Origin: Methanomassiliicoccaceae archaeon
Lineage (GTDB): Archaea > Thermoplasmatota > Thermoplasmata > Methanomassiliicoccales > Methanomethylophilaceae
Assembly (NCBI GenBank): GCA_003555025.1
Contig: PWHV01000005.1
Span: 42,529 to 106,528, forward strand
Direction: 5' to 3'
Length of the DNA: 64,000 nt
Shown one piece after another: positions 42,642-51,186 of the stretch. A model generated the notes under the pieces. That model searched no databases, had not been told where the DNA came from, and was given only the letters and a program-made list of their open reading frames with translations. The position numbers and the translations under genes were made by a program. Position 1 is the first letter of the stretch. Each line of letters starts with the position of its first letter.

Positions 42642-43850
42642 ATGAGCAGGCTCTTCATCGCCAGCGAGGAGGATATCCGTGCCGGCAGGACCATGGACGT
42701 CTACTTCCGGCGCAGCCGTGCCGTGCTTGAGGCCTTGGGCCTCGAGGAGCTGCCCATAACGGCGGAGTTCACCGCCGGCGCCCTGCCCGACGGATGGCCA
42801 TGGGCGGTGGTCTGCGGCACGGAGGAGGTGCTGCGGCTGATGGAGGGCGCGCCCATCGACATCCACGGCATACCAGAGGGGACGGTTTGGCGCCCGCGGT
42901 CGGTCCGTGGGCCGAGGATCCCGTTCATGAACGTCCATGGGCCCTACTGCGCCTTCGGCGAGATGGAGACGTCCATGCTGGGGATGCTCTGCCATTCCAG
43001 CGGCATCGCCACCATGGCGGCGCGATGCAAGATGGCCGCGGACATGGGCCACGTCATGGCCTTCGGGAACCGCCGCATGCATCCCGCCCTGGCGCCGATG
43101 CTCGACCGCTCCGCCTACATCGGCGGCTGCGACGGCGTGGCCTCGCCCCAGGGGGCGGAGATGCTGGGCGAGGCGCCCATGGGCACGGTGCCCCACGCGC
43201 TCTTCCTCATGATCGGCGACGAGGAGGCCGCCTTCCGCGCCTTCGACCGTCATTCCGACGACGACGTGCCCCGCATCGTGCTGGTGGACACCTTCTCCGA
43301 CGAGCGTTTCGGGGCCCTCCTCGCCGCGGAGTGCATCCCCGGCCTCGAGGGCGTGAGGCTCGACACGCCGGGATCGCGCCGCGGAAACTTCCGCGAGCTC
43401 GTCCAGGAGTTGAGATGGGAGCTGGACCTCGCCGGCAAGGGCGATGTGCGCATAATAGCCACCGGCGGCCTCGATGAGCACCGGATAACCGAGCTCCGCG
43501 GCGCCGGCGTGGACTCCTTCGGGGTGGGGACCGGCATCAGCAACGCCCCCAGCGTGGACTTCTCCATGGACCTGGTGGAGAGGGATGGGGTCCCGGTGTC
43601 CAAGCGGGGCAAGTTCTCGGGGCGGAAGCATCCGTACCGCTGCCCTGACTGCTTGGCCATGGAGGTCTCGCTGCGGAGCGATGACGAGCCGCGCTGCGGC
43701 TGCGGCGCCGTCATGGACAATGCGGAGGTGCCGCTCATGGTCGATGGCGAAAGGGCGTCGCCGGCGAGGGGGCCGAAGGAGATCAGGGCCAGCGTCCTCC
43801 GGCAATTGGAAACGCTACGCGAATCCTCGGCGGAGGCCAACAACCTATAA
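42642..43850 (+). CDS. Nicotinate phosphoribosyltransferase-family protein
   Basis: A 402-aa archaeal member of the NAPRTase family, which salvages nicotinate to NAD. CHSSGIATMAARCK near 112, MAFGNRRMHPALAPMLDRSAYIGGCDGVAS near 134-160, APMGTVPHALFL, VLVDTFSDE and ATGGLDEHRITELRGAGVDSFGVGT are family segments. A C-terminal zinc ribbon, YRCPDCLAM and CGCGAV (328-359), is typical of the archaeal type. It could act on nicotinate; quinolinate use is less likely given the pattern. The start follows GAGGGGGGG. Confidence 0.87.
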   Translation: MSRLFIASEEDIRAGRTMDVYFRRSRAVLEALGLEELPITAEFTAGALPDGWPWAVVCGTEEVLRLMEGAPIDIHGIPEGTVWRPRSVRGPRIPFMNVHGPYCAFGEMETSMLGMLCHSSGIATMAARCKMAADMGHVMAFGNRRMHPALAPMLDRSAYIGGCDGVASPQGAEMLGEAPMGTVPHALFLMIGDEEAAFRAFDRHSDDDVPRIVLVDTFSDERFGALLAAECIPGLEGVRLDTPGSRRGNFRELVQELRWELDLAGKGDVRIIATGGLDEHRITELRGAGVDSFGVGTGISNAPSVDFSMDLVERDGVPVSKRGKFSGRKHPYRCPDCLAMEVSLRSDDEPRCGCGAVMDNAEVPLMVDGERASPARGPKEIRASVLRQLETLRESSAEANNL

Positions 43851-44185
43851 ATAAGAAGAAATTACCCGGATAGGGTTTCACGCCGTTCAGGGATGCGCGC
43901 GGAACATTCGCACCACTCCGCTTTTATACCCTTAGAACAAAGCTAGACGGCCTTCATTGATATAGGTTTTATAATGGAAACAGTTGCAACCACGGTCTAA
44001 CGAAACCATTAAAAGCCGGGCACCGTTCTGCAATATCCATAGGCGGAAGGCATCCGGCACGGGTAGTAGCTGGGAACATCTGGCCGGTCGCCGCCGGAAC
44101 GGCAAGGGATGCTGAATGAGATATAATAGCACCAGCTTCAGCTATGAGTCGCCCATCGGTGCGGGAATGATAGGGAAGGCGTAAG
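43851..44185 (+). other. 335-base non-coding region with several TATA-like boxes and a foldable segment
   Basis: No protein gene seen. TATA-like boxes occur at 43846-43855 (TATAAATAAG), 43921-43929 (CTTTTATAC), 43966-43975 (GGTTTTATAA) and 44121-44129 (ATATAATAG). The segment 44049-44113 can close with a 7-bp stem: GGCATCC (44049-44055) to GGATGCT (44107-44113), with further self-complementary CCGG blocks inside. This may be a small structured RNA or a leader for the zinc-ribbon gene at 44186. No known RNA family was recognised. Confidence 0.4.
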
Positions 44186-44407
44186 ATGATAGGTTCATTG
44201 GCGGATGCGGCGGGCTACGGCCTACCGGAGATAGGCAAAGTTTACTGCTCCTGCGGGTCGATCGTCGACCTCGACCGCAATTTCATCGATCTCAAACGGA
44301 GCCTTGGTAAACCGATAGAGTGCGTCTCCTGCCGCAACCGCCGCATCAACGAGGACATCGAGGCCCTGGACCGGCACTTCCTCGGTGAGACGGACGAGGA
44401 ATGGTGA
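44186..44407 (+). CDS. 73-aa zinc-ribbon-like protein, unknown
   Basis: Soluble 73-residue protein with four cysteines in two pairs, YCSCG (near 20-23) and CVSC (near 46-49), separated by 22-23 residues, so a single structural zinc site is likely. An acidic C-terminus follows (HFLGETDEEW). Preceded by a GGGAAGGCG ribosome site and its own promoter box. No family recognised. Downstream, a separate promoter serves the CobW-type GTPase. Confidence 0.62.
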   Translation: MIGSLADAAGYGLPEIGKVYCSCGSIVDLDRNFIDLKRSLGKPIECVSCRNRRINEDIEALDRHFLGETDEEW

Positions 44408-44479
44408 CCCTGACATCTTATTAAGTCCTTGACCAATCTTTATTAACTATAGTTACTGTTCAACCCTCACGGTGAAATT

Positions 44480-45073
44480 ATGCACTTCGTGCTGGTATCT
44501 GGTTTATTGGGCGTGGGCAAGACCACAGTCATCCTCAACATGATGGAGTCCCTGTACGAGAGCAAGGGCCACAAGACCGTGGTCATCGAGAACGATTTCG
44601 GCAACAAGGGCATAGACGGCGAGGTTATGCGCAAATACGGCCTCGAAGTCCAGGACCTCAAGGGCGGCTGTATATGCTGCACCCTCAAGACCGGCCTCAT
44701 AGACACCGTGCGGGTGATCCAGGCCAACATGGAACCCGATGTGATCATCGTCGAGCCTTCCGGCATCGCCGACCCGCAGATAGTTGTGAACGCGGTCCAG
44801 GACTGCAACGGCATAAACATCGACAAGCTCAGCTCCATCGTCGTGGTCGATGCTGAGAGGTTCCCCAAGACATGGAAGATGTTCGAGAGGCCGCTGCGTA
44901 ACCAGCTGGGTGTCGCCGACCTCGTCCTCATCAACAAGAAGGACACCGTCGATGACGCCGAGCTGGAGAGCATCAGGGAGACGATAGCCTCCCTAGGCTA
45001 TGACGGACCTGTCAACGCCGTCCAGGCCGACGAAGGGGTCAACATGGAGCATATCATGGAGATATTCGAATGA
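44480..45073 (+). CDS. CobW/COG0523-type G3E GTPase, G domain only
   Basis: A 197-aa GTPase of the metallochaperone class that delivers metals or inserts cobalamin/metal centres. P-loop GLLGVGKTT at 8-16, metal-binding CxCC in GGCICCTL (Cys64, 66, 67), VEPSGIADP near 92 and the guanine-specificity NKKD near 163. Members are usually ~320 aa with a fused C-terminal domain; this one ends after the G domain. The next gene overlaps by ATGA and looks like the missing C-terminal domain. A TTTATTAAC box and GGTGA site precede the ATG at 44480. Confidence 0.9.
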   Translation: MHFVLVSGLLGVGKTTVILNMMESLYESKGHKTVVIENDFGNKGIDGEVMRKYGLEVQDLKGGCICCTLKTGLIDTVRVIQANMEPDVIIVEPSGIADPQIVVNAVQDCNGINIDKLSSIVVVDAERFPKTWKMFERPLRNQLGVADLVLINKKDTVDDAELESIRETIASLGYDGPVNAVQADEGVNMEHIMEIFE

Positions 45074-45531
45074 CCGCGGAGAAGGAGTTCATACCCACCG
45101 CGTTGGCGGTGGAGATGAGCGGCACGGTGGACCCGGCGATGGAGGGCCCGGAGGCGGAGACCATGTTCTCGTCCTTCATCCGTGAGCTCACTCGGGGGGC
45201 GGTTGAGGTCGGCGCCTGGTCCATCGGCCATGTCAAGGCGGTGGTGGAGAGCGGGGACGGCTTCGTGTCTCTGAGCAGCACCACCGATGACGGCAACGTG
45301 CGGGCCAAAGGAGCGTTGGGCGGGATATCGACTTACAGCATGACGGTCAACGTCATAGTCTACGGCCCTGAGTCCGAACCGTTGGAGAGGATGCTGCTCG
45401 CCAAGACCGCCGAGCTGCCAGGGAAGTTGGAGGTGGAGTTCCACCGCGCCAGCGGCTGCGACGACCCCGCCTGCTTCGACCCCTTCTGCCGGCTCGACGA
45501 GCACATCCACGACCCTGACTGCGACTGTTAG
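45070..45531 (+). CDS. Separate CobW C-terminal-like domain with a Cys/His metal-binding tail
   Basis: A 153-aa protein coupled to the preceding GTPase by an ATGA overlap. The middle (IGHVKAVVESGDGFVSLSS, then STYSMTVNVIVYGPE) resembles the beta-rich CobW C-terminal domain. The last 24 residues hold five cysteines (130, 135, 140, 151, 153) and two histidines (145, 147), a likely metal-binding tail. I infer that the two gene products form one metallochaperone. NikR lies 2.4 kb downstream. It ends in TAG. The metal is not shown. Confidence 0.7.
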   Translation: MTAEKEFIPTALAVEMSGTVDPAMEGPEAETMFSSFIRELTRGAVEVGAWSIGHVKAVVESGDGFVSLSSTTDDGNVRAKGALGGISTYSMTVNVIVYGPESEPLERMLLAKTAELPGKLEVEFHRASGCDDPACFDPFCRLDEHIHDPDCDC

Positions 45532-45532
45532 C

Positions 45533-47845
45533 TCAGGACTTCTTGGCGGCGGCCTTCTTCGCCGTCTTCTTCTCCGCTGAGGCCTTGCCCTTCTTGGCGG
45601 CCTTCTTCGGCCGCGTGGGGCATTCAACGTTGATGCACTGCTGCCTCTCGCCCATGCTGATCACCGGGGCGCCGCACTCCGGGCAGGCCCCCTCGACACA
45701 GTCTATCCTGCCCCGCGGAGGCAACGGATAGGTCTGGTCGCAGTCAGGCCACGTGGTGCAACCCGCGAACCTCTTCCCGGCGCGGGAGTACATCATCCTC
45801 ACCATGCCCTCGCCGCACTTGGGGCACTTGCCGAGGTCGGTGCGCTCGGTGTTGCTGCTGCATTCCGGGTCGACGCACTGCTCCGCGGGCGGTTGCGCCC
45901 TCCTTATGACCCTCAACATCGGTTTCGAGCAGACCTCGCAGACCGAGTCAGTGGATTGTACCATGGCGGAGCGCGGCATCGGATAGGCCTTGTCGCATTC
46001 CGGGTATGACTCGCAGCCGATGAAGTTGCCGCGGCGGGAGCGCTTGATGTTGAGGTCCCCGCTGCAATCGGGGCAGCGGCCGATGTGCTGTTGCTCGTGC
46101 AGGGCCTTGCGGATCTCCTCGCCTATCTCCTTGGAGTTGTTCTTCATCTCCTCCACAACGTCGGAAAGCATCTCCTGGGACTCGTTCACCACGTAATCGA
46201 GGCTCTTCTCTCCCAGGGTGATGTTCTCCATGTCCTCCTCGAGGCGGGCGGTCATGGCCGCGTCGGTAATCTGACCGCCGTACTGGCGCAGACCCCGCAC
46301 CAAGGCATCGCCGCTCGGCGTGGGGGCCAGGCTCTTCCCCTCCACATAGTTGCGCGAGTACAGCTTGCCGATGATGTCGTGGCGGGTGCTCTTGGTGCCC
46401 AGGTTCAGCCTCTCCATCTCCTGGATCAAAGAGCCTTGGTTGTAGCGGTAAGGAGGGCGGGTCGCCTGCTCGTCCAAAGCCAGGGCCTTGATCTCCACCC
46501 TCTGCCCCGTCTCGAGGTCGGGCACATGCGACTCGTCAAAACGGTAATGGGGATAGTATCTCCTCCAACCCTCGGAGATAAGCCTCTTGCCCATTGCATC
46601 GAAGGGCTCGCCTCCCACGTCCAGGGAGGCGTTGCGCACCTCCACCCGGCCGGCAGGGGCCACGGTGGCGAGGAAACGCCTCACCACCAGCTCGTATATC
46701 CTCCACTTGTCACCCTTGATCTTCTTGGAGGATGCTGCCGCGGTGGGATATATGGGCGGGTGGTCGGTGGTCATCCTCTTGCCGCGGGAGGGCCGGATGC
46801 TCTCCTGGGAGAGCAGCTCCCCCACTTCCTTGGAGAACTCCGAGTCCTCGAGCCTGTTAAGCACGCCGCGGAGGCTCAGGGTCTTGGGGTAGACGGTGTT
46901 GTCCGTCCTGGGATATGATATGTAGCCGCTGGTGTAGAGGTCCTCGGCCAGCTTCATCGCCGCGCCGGGCGATATGCCGAGGCGGTTAGCCTCCGTAAGC
47001 AGTATGGTGGTGCTGAAAGGTGACGGCGGGTAGTCGTCCCGCTCCTCCTTCTCGTAAGCCAGGACCTCGGCGTCGCGCTCCTTGCCGCAGACGTCCATGC
47101 GGGCGTCCGCCCCCTCCTTATTCCAGAACGGGTTGTCGCGGTGCTCGGCCTGGAAACCCTCGTCGCCGAACTCCCCCTTGATCAACCAATACGGCTGGGG
47201 CTCGAACTCCTCTATCTCGCGGTGTCGGTCGGTCACAAGGCGGAGCGTGGGGCTCTGCACCCTCCCCACCGAGAGGAAGTTCCTGCCCATCTGCCCGGAG
47301 TACAGGGACACCATGCGGGTGAGCACCGCGCCCCAGGCCAGGTCGATTATCTGCCGCGCCTCGGCGGCGTCGGCCAGCCTCAGGTCGGGGGATGTCAGGT
47401 CATCGAAGGCCCCCTCCACCTCCACCCGGGTGAGGGCGCTGAAGCGCGCCCGGCGGACCTTGGACATGTCAACCGCCGCCAGGCGCACCGTCTCCAATCC
47501 GATCAGCTCCCCTTCGCGGTCGTAGTCAGTGGCGATTATGACCTGGTCGGACTCCGCCGCCAGACTCCTGATGGCGGCCAATATGCTCTCCGCCTTCACG
47601 CTCTTCTCCTGCGGGGCGTAGATGAGCTCCTCAGGAGGCACCTTGGACCAGTTGTTGTATTCCGCAGGATAGTCCAATTCTATGATATGGCCGCGCAGGC
47701 CGATCACCGAGAACTCGTCCTCTCCTCTGCTGAAGGTGATGACGGTGGCCCCTTCCACCTTCCCGGTCTCCTGCTTCCCGTCCGAGAGGATTGTGGAGAT
47801 CCTGCGGGCGGCGTTGGCCTTCTCCGTTATCACTAGCCTCTTCAT
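45533..47845 (-). CDS. topA: DNA topoisomerase I (type IA) with C-terminal zinc fingers
   Basis: Relaxes negative supercoils. 770 aa. Toprim core with DYDREGE at 107-113; catalytic Tyr311 in GYISYPRTDN. Near residue 600 begin C4 zinc fingers (CPDC...CESYPEC; CEVC...CVDPEC; CPKC...CTTWPDC; CPEC...CINVEC) and a lysine/alanine-rich DNA-binding tail ends the protein. The ATG at 47845 was chosen over TTG 47854. A palindrome ATCACGTGAT and a TTTATAATC box lie just upstream. Confidence 0.95.
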   Translation of the reverse strand: MKRLVITEKANAARRISTILSDGKQETGKVEGATVITFSRGEDEFSVIGLRGHIIELDYPAEYNNWSKVPPEELIYAPQEKSVKAESILAAIRSLAAESDQVIIATDYDREGELIGLETVRLAAVDMSKVRRARFSALTRVEVEGAFDDLTSPDLRLADAAEARQIIDLAWGAVLTRMVSLYSGQMGRNFLSVGRVQSPTLRLVTDRHREIEEFEPQPYWLIKGEFGDEGFQAEHRDNPFWNKEGADARMDVCGKERDAEVLAYEKEERDDYPPSPFSTTILLTEANRLGISPGAAMKLAEDLYTSGYISYPRTDNTVYPKTLSLRGVLNRLEDSEFSKEVGELLSQESIRPSRGKRMTTDHPPIYPTAAASSKKIKGDKWRIYELVVRRFLATVAPAGRVEVRNASLDVGGEPFDAMGKRLISEGWRRYYPHYRFDESHVPDLETGQRVEIKALALDEQATRPPYRYNQGSLIQEMERLNLGTKSTRHDIIGKLYSRNYVEGKSLAPTPSGDALVRGLRQYGGQITDAAMTARLEEDMENITLGEKSLDYVVNESQEMLSDVVEEMKNNSKEIGEEIRKALHEQQHIGRCPDCSGDLNIKRSRRGNFIGCESYPECDKAYPMPRSAMVQSTDSVCEVCSKPMLRVIRRAQPPAEQCVDPECSSNTERTDLGKCPKCGEGMVRMMYSRAGKRFAGCTTWPDCDQTYPLPPRGRIDCVEGACPECGAPVISMGERQQCINVECPTRPKKAAKKGKASAEKKTAKKAAAKKS

Positions 47846-47859
47846 CTTCGGCAACTAAT

Positions 47860-47875
47860 ATCACGTGATTATAAA
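47860..47875 (-). promoter_or_regulatory. topA promoter with ATCACGTGAT palindrome
   Basis: Leftward, TTTATAATC (47867-47875) is a TATA-like box about 25 bases before the ATG at 47845. The 10-base perfect palindrome ATCACGTGAT (47860-47869) overlaps its downstream side. Regulatory role inferred. Confidence 0.4.
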
Positions 47876-47896
47876 AATGATGGCTCTGCACTCAGA

Positions 47897-48343
47897 TTAT
47901 TTGAAGTGACGGGGACCGATGTGATGCATGTGGCTGCTGGAGGGGGATGCCATGGTGAGCTTGGCCCTCAGGACGCCCCGGATGCTCATGAGCTCGTTGG
48001 CGAAGTCCTGCAGATGCTTGAGGGTTCCGCTCACCAACAGTATCTCCATGCAACGGTTCTGGTCGAGATGGACGTGCACCGTGGTACTCACATGATGGTG
48101 TCGCTCATGCTGTATGTTGGTGAGTTTCTCCTTGACGCTCCCCACGCCGTGGTCGTACAACAGGGTGATGGTCCCCACCATGAATTGGTCGGGGTTCTTC
48201 CATTCCTCATCGGCCAGGGCGTCGCGGATGAGATCGCGGATGCCCTCGGAGCGGCTGGTGTAGCCTTTGCTCTCCAAAGACACATCGAACTTCTCGAGGA
48301 GCTCGGGCTCGAGCGATACTCCGATACGGGTGACATTGTCCAT
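47897..48343 (-). CDS. nikR: NikR-type nickel-responsive regulator
   Basis: Ribbon-helix-helix repressor with an ACT-type nickel-binding domain. 148 aa. RHH: VTRIGVSLEPELLEKFD and SRSEGIRDLIRDAL. Nickel ligands His79, His90, His92 and Cys98 keep the E. coli spacing (76/87/89/95): HHHVSTTVHVHLDQNRC. It probably represses nickel uptake when nickel is replete. A histidine-rich C-terminal tail (HMHHIGPRHF) adds metal capacity. A TTTTAATATG box (leftward, 48364-48373) precedes it. Hyp genes lie 3 kb away. Confidence 0.94.
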   Translation of the reverse strand: MDNVTRIGVSLEPELLEKFDVSLESKGYTSRSEGIRDLIRDALADEEWKNPDQFMVGTITLLYDHGVGSVKEKLTNIQHERHHHVSTTVHVHLDQNRCMEILLVSGTLKHLQDFANELMSIRGVLRAKLTMASPSSSHMHHIGPRHFK

Positions 48344-48456
48344 AGCGTCCAGGTATCCTATTGCATATTAAAACCATTTACCATGGGTCCGTATTTACTA
48401 CAAGAAGGGCTAAGCATTCTGCGAACAGGTTAAAATAGGTGAGGGCATAGGACGCG

Positions 48457-49251
48457 ATGAGGTTGGATTCCATGGACGATGCCAAAGCCCTTTTGTCGGC
48501 CTTCCGCTCCGCGATGCGCGGCACGGTGGACGCCGATGAGGTGGGGGTCCTTTTCTCCGGAGGTCTTGACAGCAGCATCATCGCCATACTCGCCGCCGAG
48601 GTCGCTGACGTGACACTCTACACGGTGGGGGTCGAAGGATCCCATGACCTGGAGGCGGGACGCAGCGCCTCCGAGGCGCTGGGATTGGGATGGGAGCCCT
48701 TGCTCATAGACCGGAGCGAGATTGTGGCGGCGGTGGAGGGCCTGGTGGCCCTGACTGGCAACCGCAACCCGGTCAGCCTATCGTTCGAGATGCCCCTTTA
48801 TTTCGTGGCCAAAGGCTCGGCGGGACGGCTTCTGGTATCCGGGCAGGGCGCTGACGAGCTCTTCGCTGGGTACGCCCGCTATGCAAGCATGACATTGGAG
48901 GAGAAGGGCAGGCAGATGGACGCCGACATGTCCAAGCTGATGGAGGAGACTCTGGATAGAGAGATGGCCATAGCGGGCCATCATGGCAAGGAGCTGCGCC
49001 CCCCCTTCCTCCACCCGGACTCGGTGGCGGCGGTCAACAGCATACCCATGGAACGGAGGGTCGGGCCGGAATCCTCCAAGGAGCTCCTGCGGGAGGTCGC
49101 TCGATTGTTGGACGCCGGCGAGATGGCGGAGCGGAAGAAGAAGGCCGCCCAGTACGGCAGCGGGGCGATGAGGGCCTTGAAGGCCGAGGCAAAAAGCCGC
49201 GGCATGAGCGTGCGGGGCATGGTGGCGGAGATGGACGGAGGGGGCCTATGA
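48457..49251 (+). CDS. Asparagine-synthase-like ATP pyrophosphatase without amidotransferase domain
   Basis: A 264-aa protein with only the C-terminal synthetase domain of asparagine synthetase. PP-loop VLFSGGLDSSII at 31-42, NPVSLSFEMPLYF near 107, and SGQGADELFAGY near 128-139, all as in AsnB. The glutaminase N-terminus is absent, so it would use ammonia or another nucleophile; archaeal copies of this type have no established substrate. TTAAAATA lies 25 bases upstream, so the mRNA may be leaderless. Its stop overlaps the folC start. Confidence 0.82.
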   Translation: MRLDSMDDAKALLSAFRSAMRGTVDADEVGVLFSGGLDSSIIAILAAEVADVTLYTVGVEGSHDLEAGRSASEALGLGWEPLLIDRSEIVAAVEGLVALTGNRNPVSLSFEMPLYFVAKGSAGRLLVSGQGADELFAGYARYASMTLEEKGRQMDADMSKLMEETLDREMAIAGHHGKELRPPFLHPDSVAAVNSIPMERRVGPESSKELLREVARLLDAGEMAERKKKAAQYGSGAMRALKAEAKSRGMSVRGMVAEMDGGGL

Positions 49252-50516
49252 GAGCCCTCGACGAAGGAATCGCATGGTTGTTCTCATTGACATCCCGAGG
49301 CACCAAACTGGGTCTGGAGAACACCCGCGAGCTTCTCGCCCGCCTCGGCGACCCTCAGGACTCCTTCCGTTCGATACACGTGGCCGGAACCGATGGAAAA
49401 GGGTCGGTGTGCGCCATGATGCATTCCGCCCTCGTTGAGGCAGGGGTTGTGGCCGGCCTCTACACCTCGCCGCACCTGCTCCGCCTCAACGAGAGGATCG
49501 TCGTGGGGCGTGATGAGGTCAGCGACGAGGGGCTGGAGTCGCTGATAGCCCGCTGCCGGCCGGTGGCGGAGGAGATGGCCGCCGAGGGGATGGGACTCAC
49601 TTTCTTCGAGATAGGCACGGCGATGGCCTTCCTTCATTTCGCCGACAGGGGGGCCGAGTTCGCAGTTGTCGAGACAGGCCTGGGCGGCAGGCTCGACTCC
49701 ACCAATGTCCTCATCCCCGAGCTTACTGTGATAACCCCGGTGGAAATGGAGCACAAGGAGTATTTAGGCCATACCCTCAGGGAGGTGGCTAGGGAGAAGG
49801 CGGGCATAATCAAGAAGGGAGTGCCGCTGGTATGCAACTGCTCCGGCGAGGTGCTGGAGGTGGTCTCCCGCCGGGCCAAGGAGCAGGATGCGCCGTTGCA
49901 TCCCCTCGCGCCTGGAAGCCATCGGCTGATATCGATGGACAGACATGGGATAACCATGGAGTATGCCGGCGGATCCTACCGGGCGGGCATCAGCGGCTCT
50001 TTCCAGGTCGCCAACGCTGCCACCGCTTTGCTGGCGTTACAGGTGCTGGACGACCCCCGAGTCGGCAAGGAGCAGGCTTCCGCCGGCCTGAGGGAATGCC
50101 GTTGGCCCTGCCGCATGGAGCTCGTTGCCGAGGACCCGCCCACCGTGGTGGACGTCACCCACACCGCGCTCGGCGCCGAGTCTCTGATGAGGGACTTCCC
50201 CGCGGTCTACGGTCCCGGGAACGTGCTGGTGATAGGCGTTCTGCGGGACAAGGACGTGGAATCCTTGGCATCGATGATCGGCCCCGGGTTCCGCAAGGTC
50301 ATCGCCACCGAGCCCGACAGCGACCGCGGCATGGCCGCCGACGCAGTGGGACGGGCGTTCATTCACCACTGCGACGACGTCACCGTGGAGGAGCGGGTGG
50401 GGGACGCCATCGCCATGGCCTATCAGGATATGAAAGAGGGGGAGGCGGTCCTGGTCACTGGGTCCTTTTATACCGCGGGGGACGCGCTCAAATGGCTGCG
50501 GGCAAGGAACCAGTGA
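49248..50516 (+). CDS. folC: Folylpolyglutamate/dihydrofolate synthase-family Mur ligase
   Basis: ATP-dependent amide ligase that adds glutamate to folates or a related pterin. 422 aa. AGTDGKGSV near 46 is the ATP P-loop, TSPHLLRLNERI near 73, TFFEIGTAMAFLHF near 119, ETGLGGRLDSTN near 141, EKAGIIKKGVP near 183. In archaea the true acceptor may be a methanopterin derivative. The ATGA overlap with the preceding gene suggests one transcript with nth and the hyp genes. Confidence 0.88.
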   Translation: MRALDEGIAWLFSLTSRGTKLGLENTRELLARLGDPQDSFRSIHVAGTDGKGSVCAMMHSALVEAGVVAGLYTSPHLLRLNERIVVGRDEVSDEGLESLIARCRPVAEEMAAEGMGLTFFEIGTAMAFLHFADRGAEFAVVETGLGGRLDSTNVLIPELTVITPVEMEHKEYLGHTLREVAREKAGIIKKGVPLVCNCSGEVLEVVSRRAKEQDAPLHPLAPGSHRLISMDRHGITMEYAGGSYRAGISGSFQVANAATALLALQVLDDPRVGKEQASAGLRECRWPCRMELVAEDPPTVVDVTHTALGAESLMRDFPAVYGPGNVLVIGVLRDKDVESLASMIGPGFRKVIATEPDSDRGMAADAVGRAFIHHCDDVTVEERVGDAIAMAYQDMKEGEAVLVTGSFYTAGDALKWLRARNQ

Positions 50517-50518
50517 GG

Positions 50519-51160
50519 ATGCTCGAGGAGCTGCGGCGCGTCCACGGTGACGGGGTGTACCCCGGGCGCTCCGACGGCTTGGAGACACCGTTGTGGAGAA
50601 GGGACCCTTTCAGCATTCTCATAGCCACGGTGCTGTCGCAACGCACCAGGGATGAGAACACCCGCGCCGCCGCCGACAGCCTATTCTCCGAGCTTCCAGG
50701 CGCGCTCGAGATCGCCGCCGCCGACCTGGAGGAAATTGAGCGCCTCATACGGAAAGCGGGGTTCCCAGCGCAAAAGGCCAAGGCGGTGAAGGAGATCTCC
50801 CGACGCGTCCACGAGGAGCACGGTGGCGTGCTGCCCGCGGACATCGATGTCCTTCTGTCCATGCCCATGGTGGGCAGGAAGACCGCCAACTGCGTTCTGG
50901 CCTACGCCTTCGGCATTCCCGCCGTCTGCGTGGACACCCACGTGCACCGTATATCCAACCTCATGGGGCTGGTGGCCACCAGGAACGCCGACGAGACCGA
51001 GGAGGCGCTCATGGGATTGTTCCCCTCCGAGCTTTGGAGGGATGTCAACTCGCTGATGGTCAGGCACGGCCAGGTCATCTGCCTGCCGCGCCGGCCCCGC
51101 TGCCCGCAATGCCCGGTGATATGGTGCTGCGACCACGGCCTCGCCGCGGACAGAAAATAA
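50519..51160 (+). CDS. nth: Endonuclease III
   Basis: Bifunctional DNA glycosylase/AP lyase for oxidised pyrimidines. About 213 aa. Helix-hairpin-helix with catalytic lysine in MPMVGRKTANCVLAYAFG, aspartate in CVDTHVHRISN, and the 4Fe-4S signature CLPRRPRCPQCPVIWCC (C-x6-C-x2-C) near the end. The start is uncertain: ATG 50519, GTG 50513 (overlapping the folC stop) and ATG 50492 are all in frame. I chose 50519 for family length. Confidence 0.93.
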   Translation: MLEELRRVHGDGVYPGRSDGLETPLWRRDPFSILIATVLSQRTRDENTRAAADSLFSELPGALEIAAADLEEIERLIRKAGFPAQKAKAVKEISRRVHEEHGGVLPADIDVLLSMPMVGRKTANCVLAYAFGIPAVCVDTHVHRISNLMGLVATRNADETEEALMGLFPSELWRDVNSLMVRHGQVICLPRRPRCPQCPVIWCCDHGLAADRK

Positions 51161-51186
51161 ATACTCCGGCGCCGTATTCAGCGGGG

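Noticed and set aside
42504..43805. A 433-codon open frame antisense to the NAPRTase-family gene
   Set aside because: No recognisable motif and biased composition. The plus frame has family segments and a zinc ribbon.
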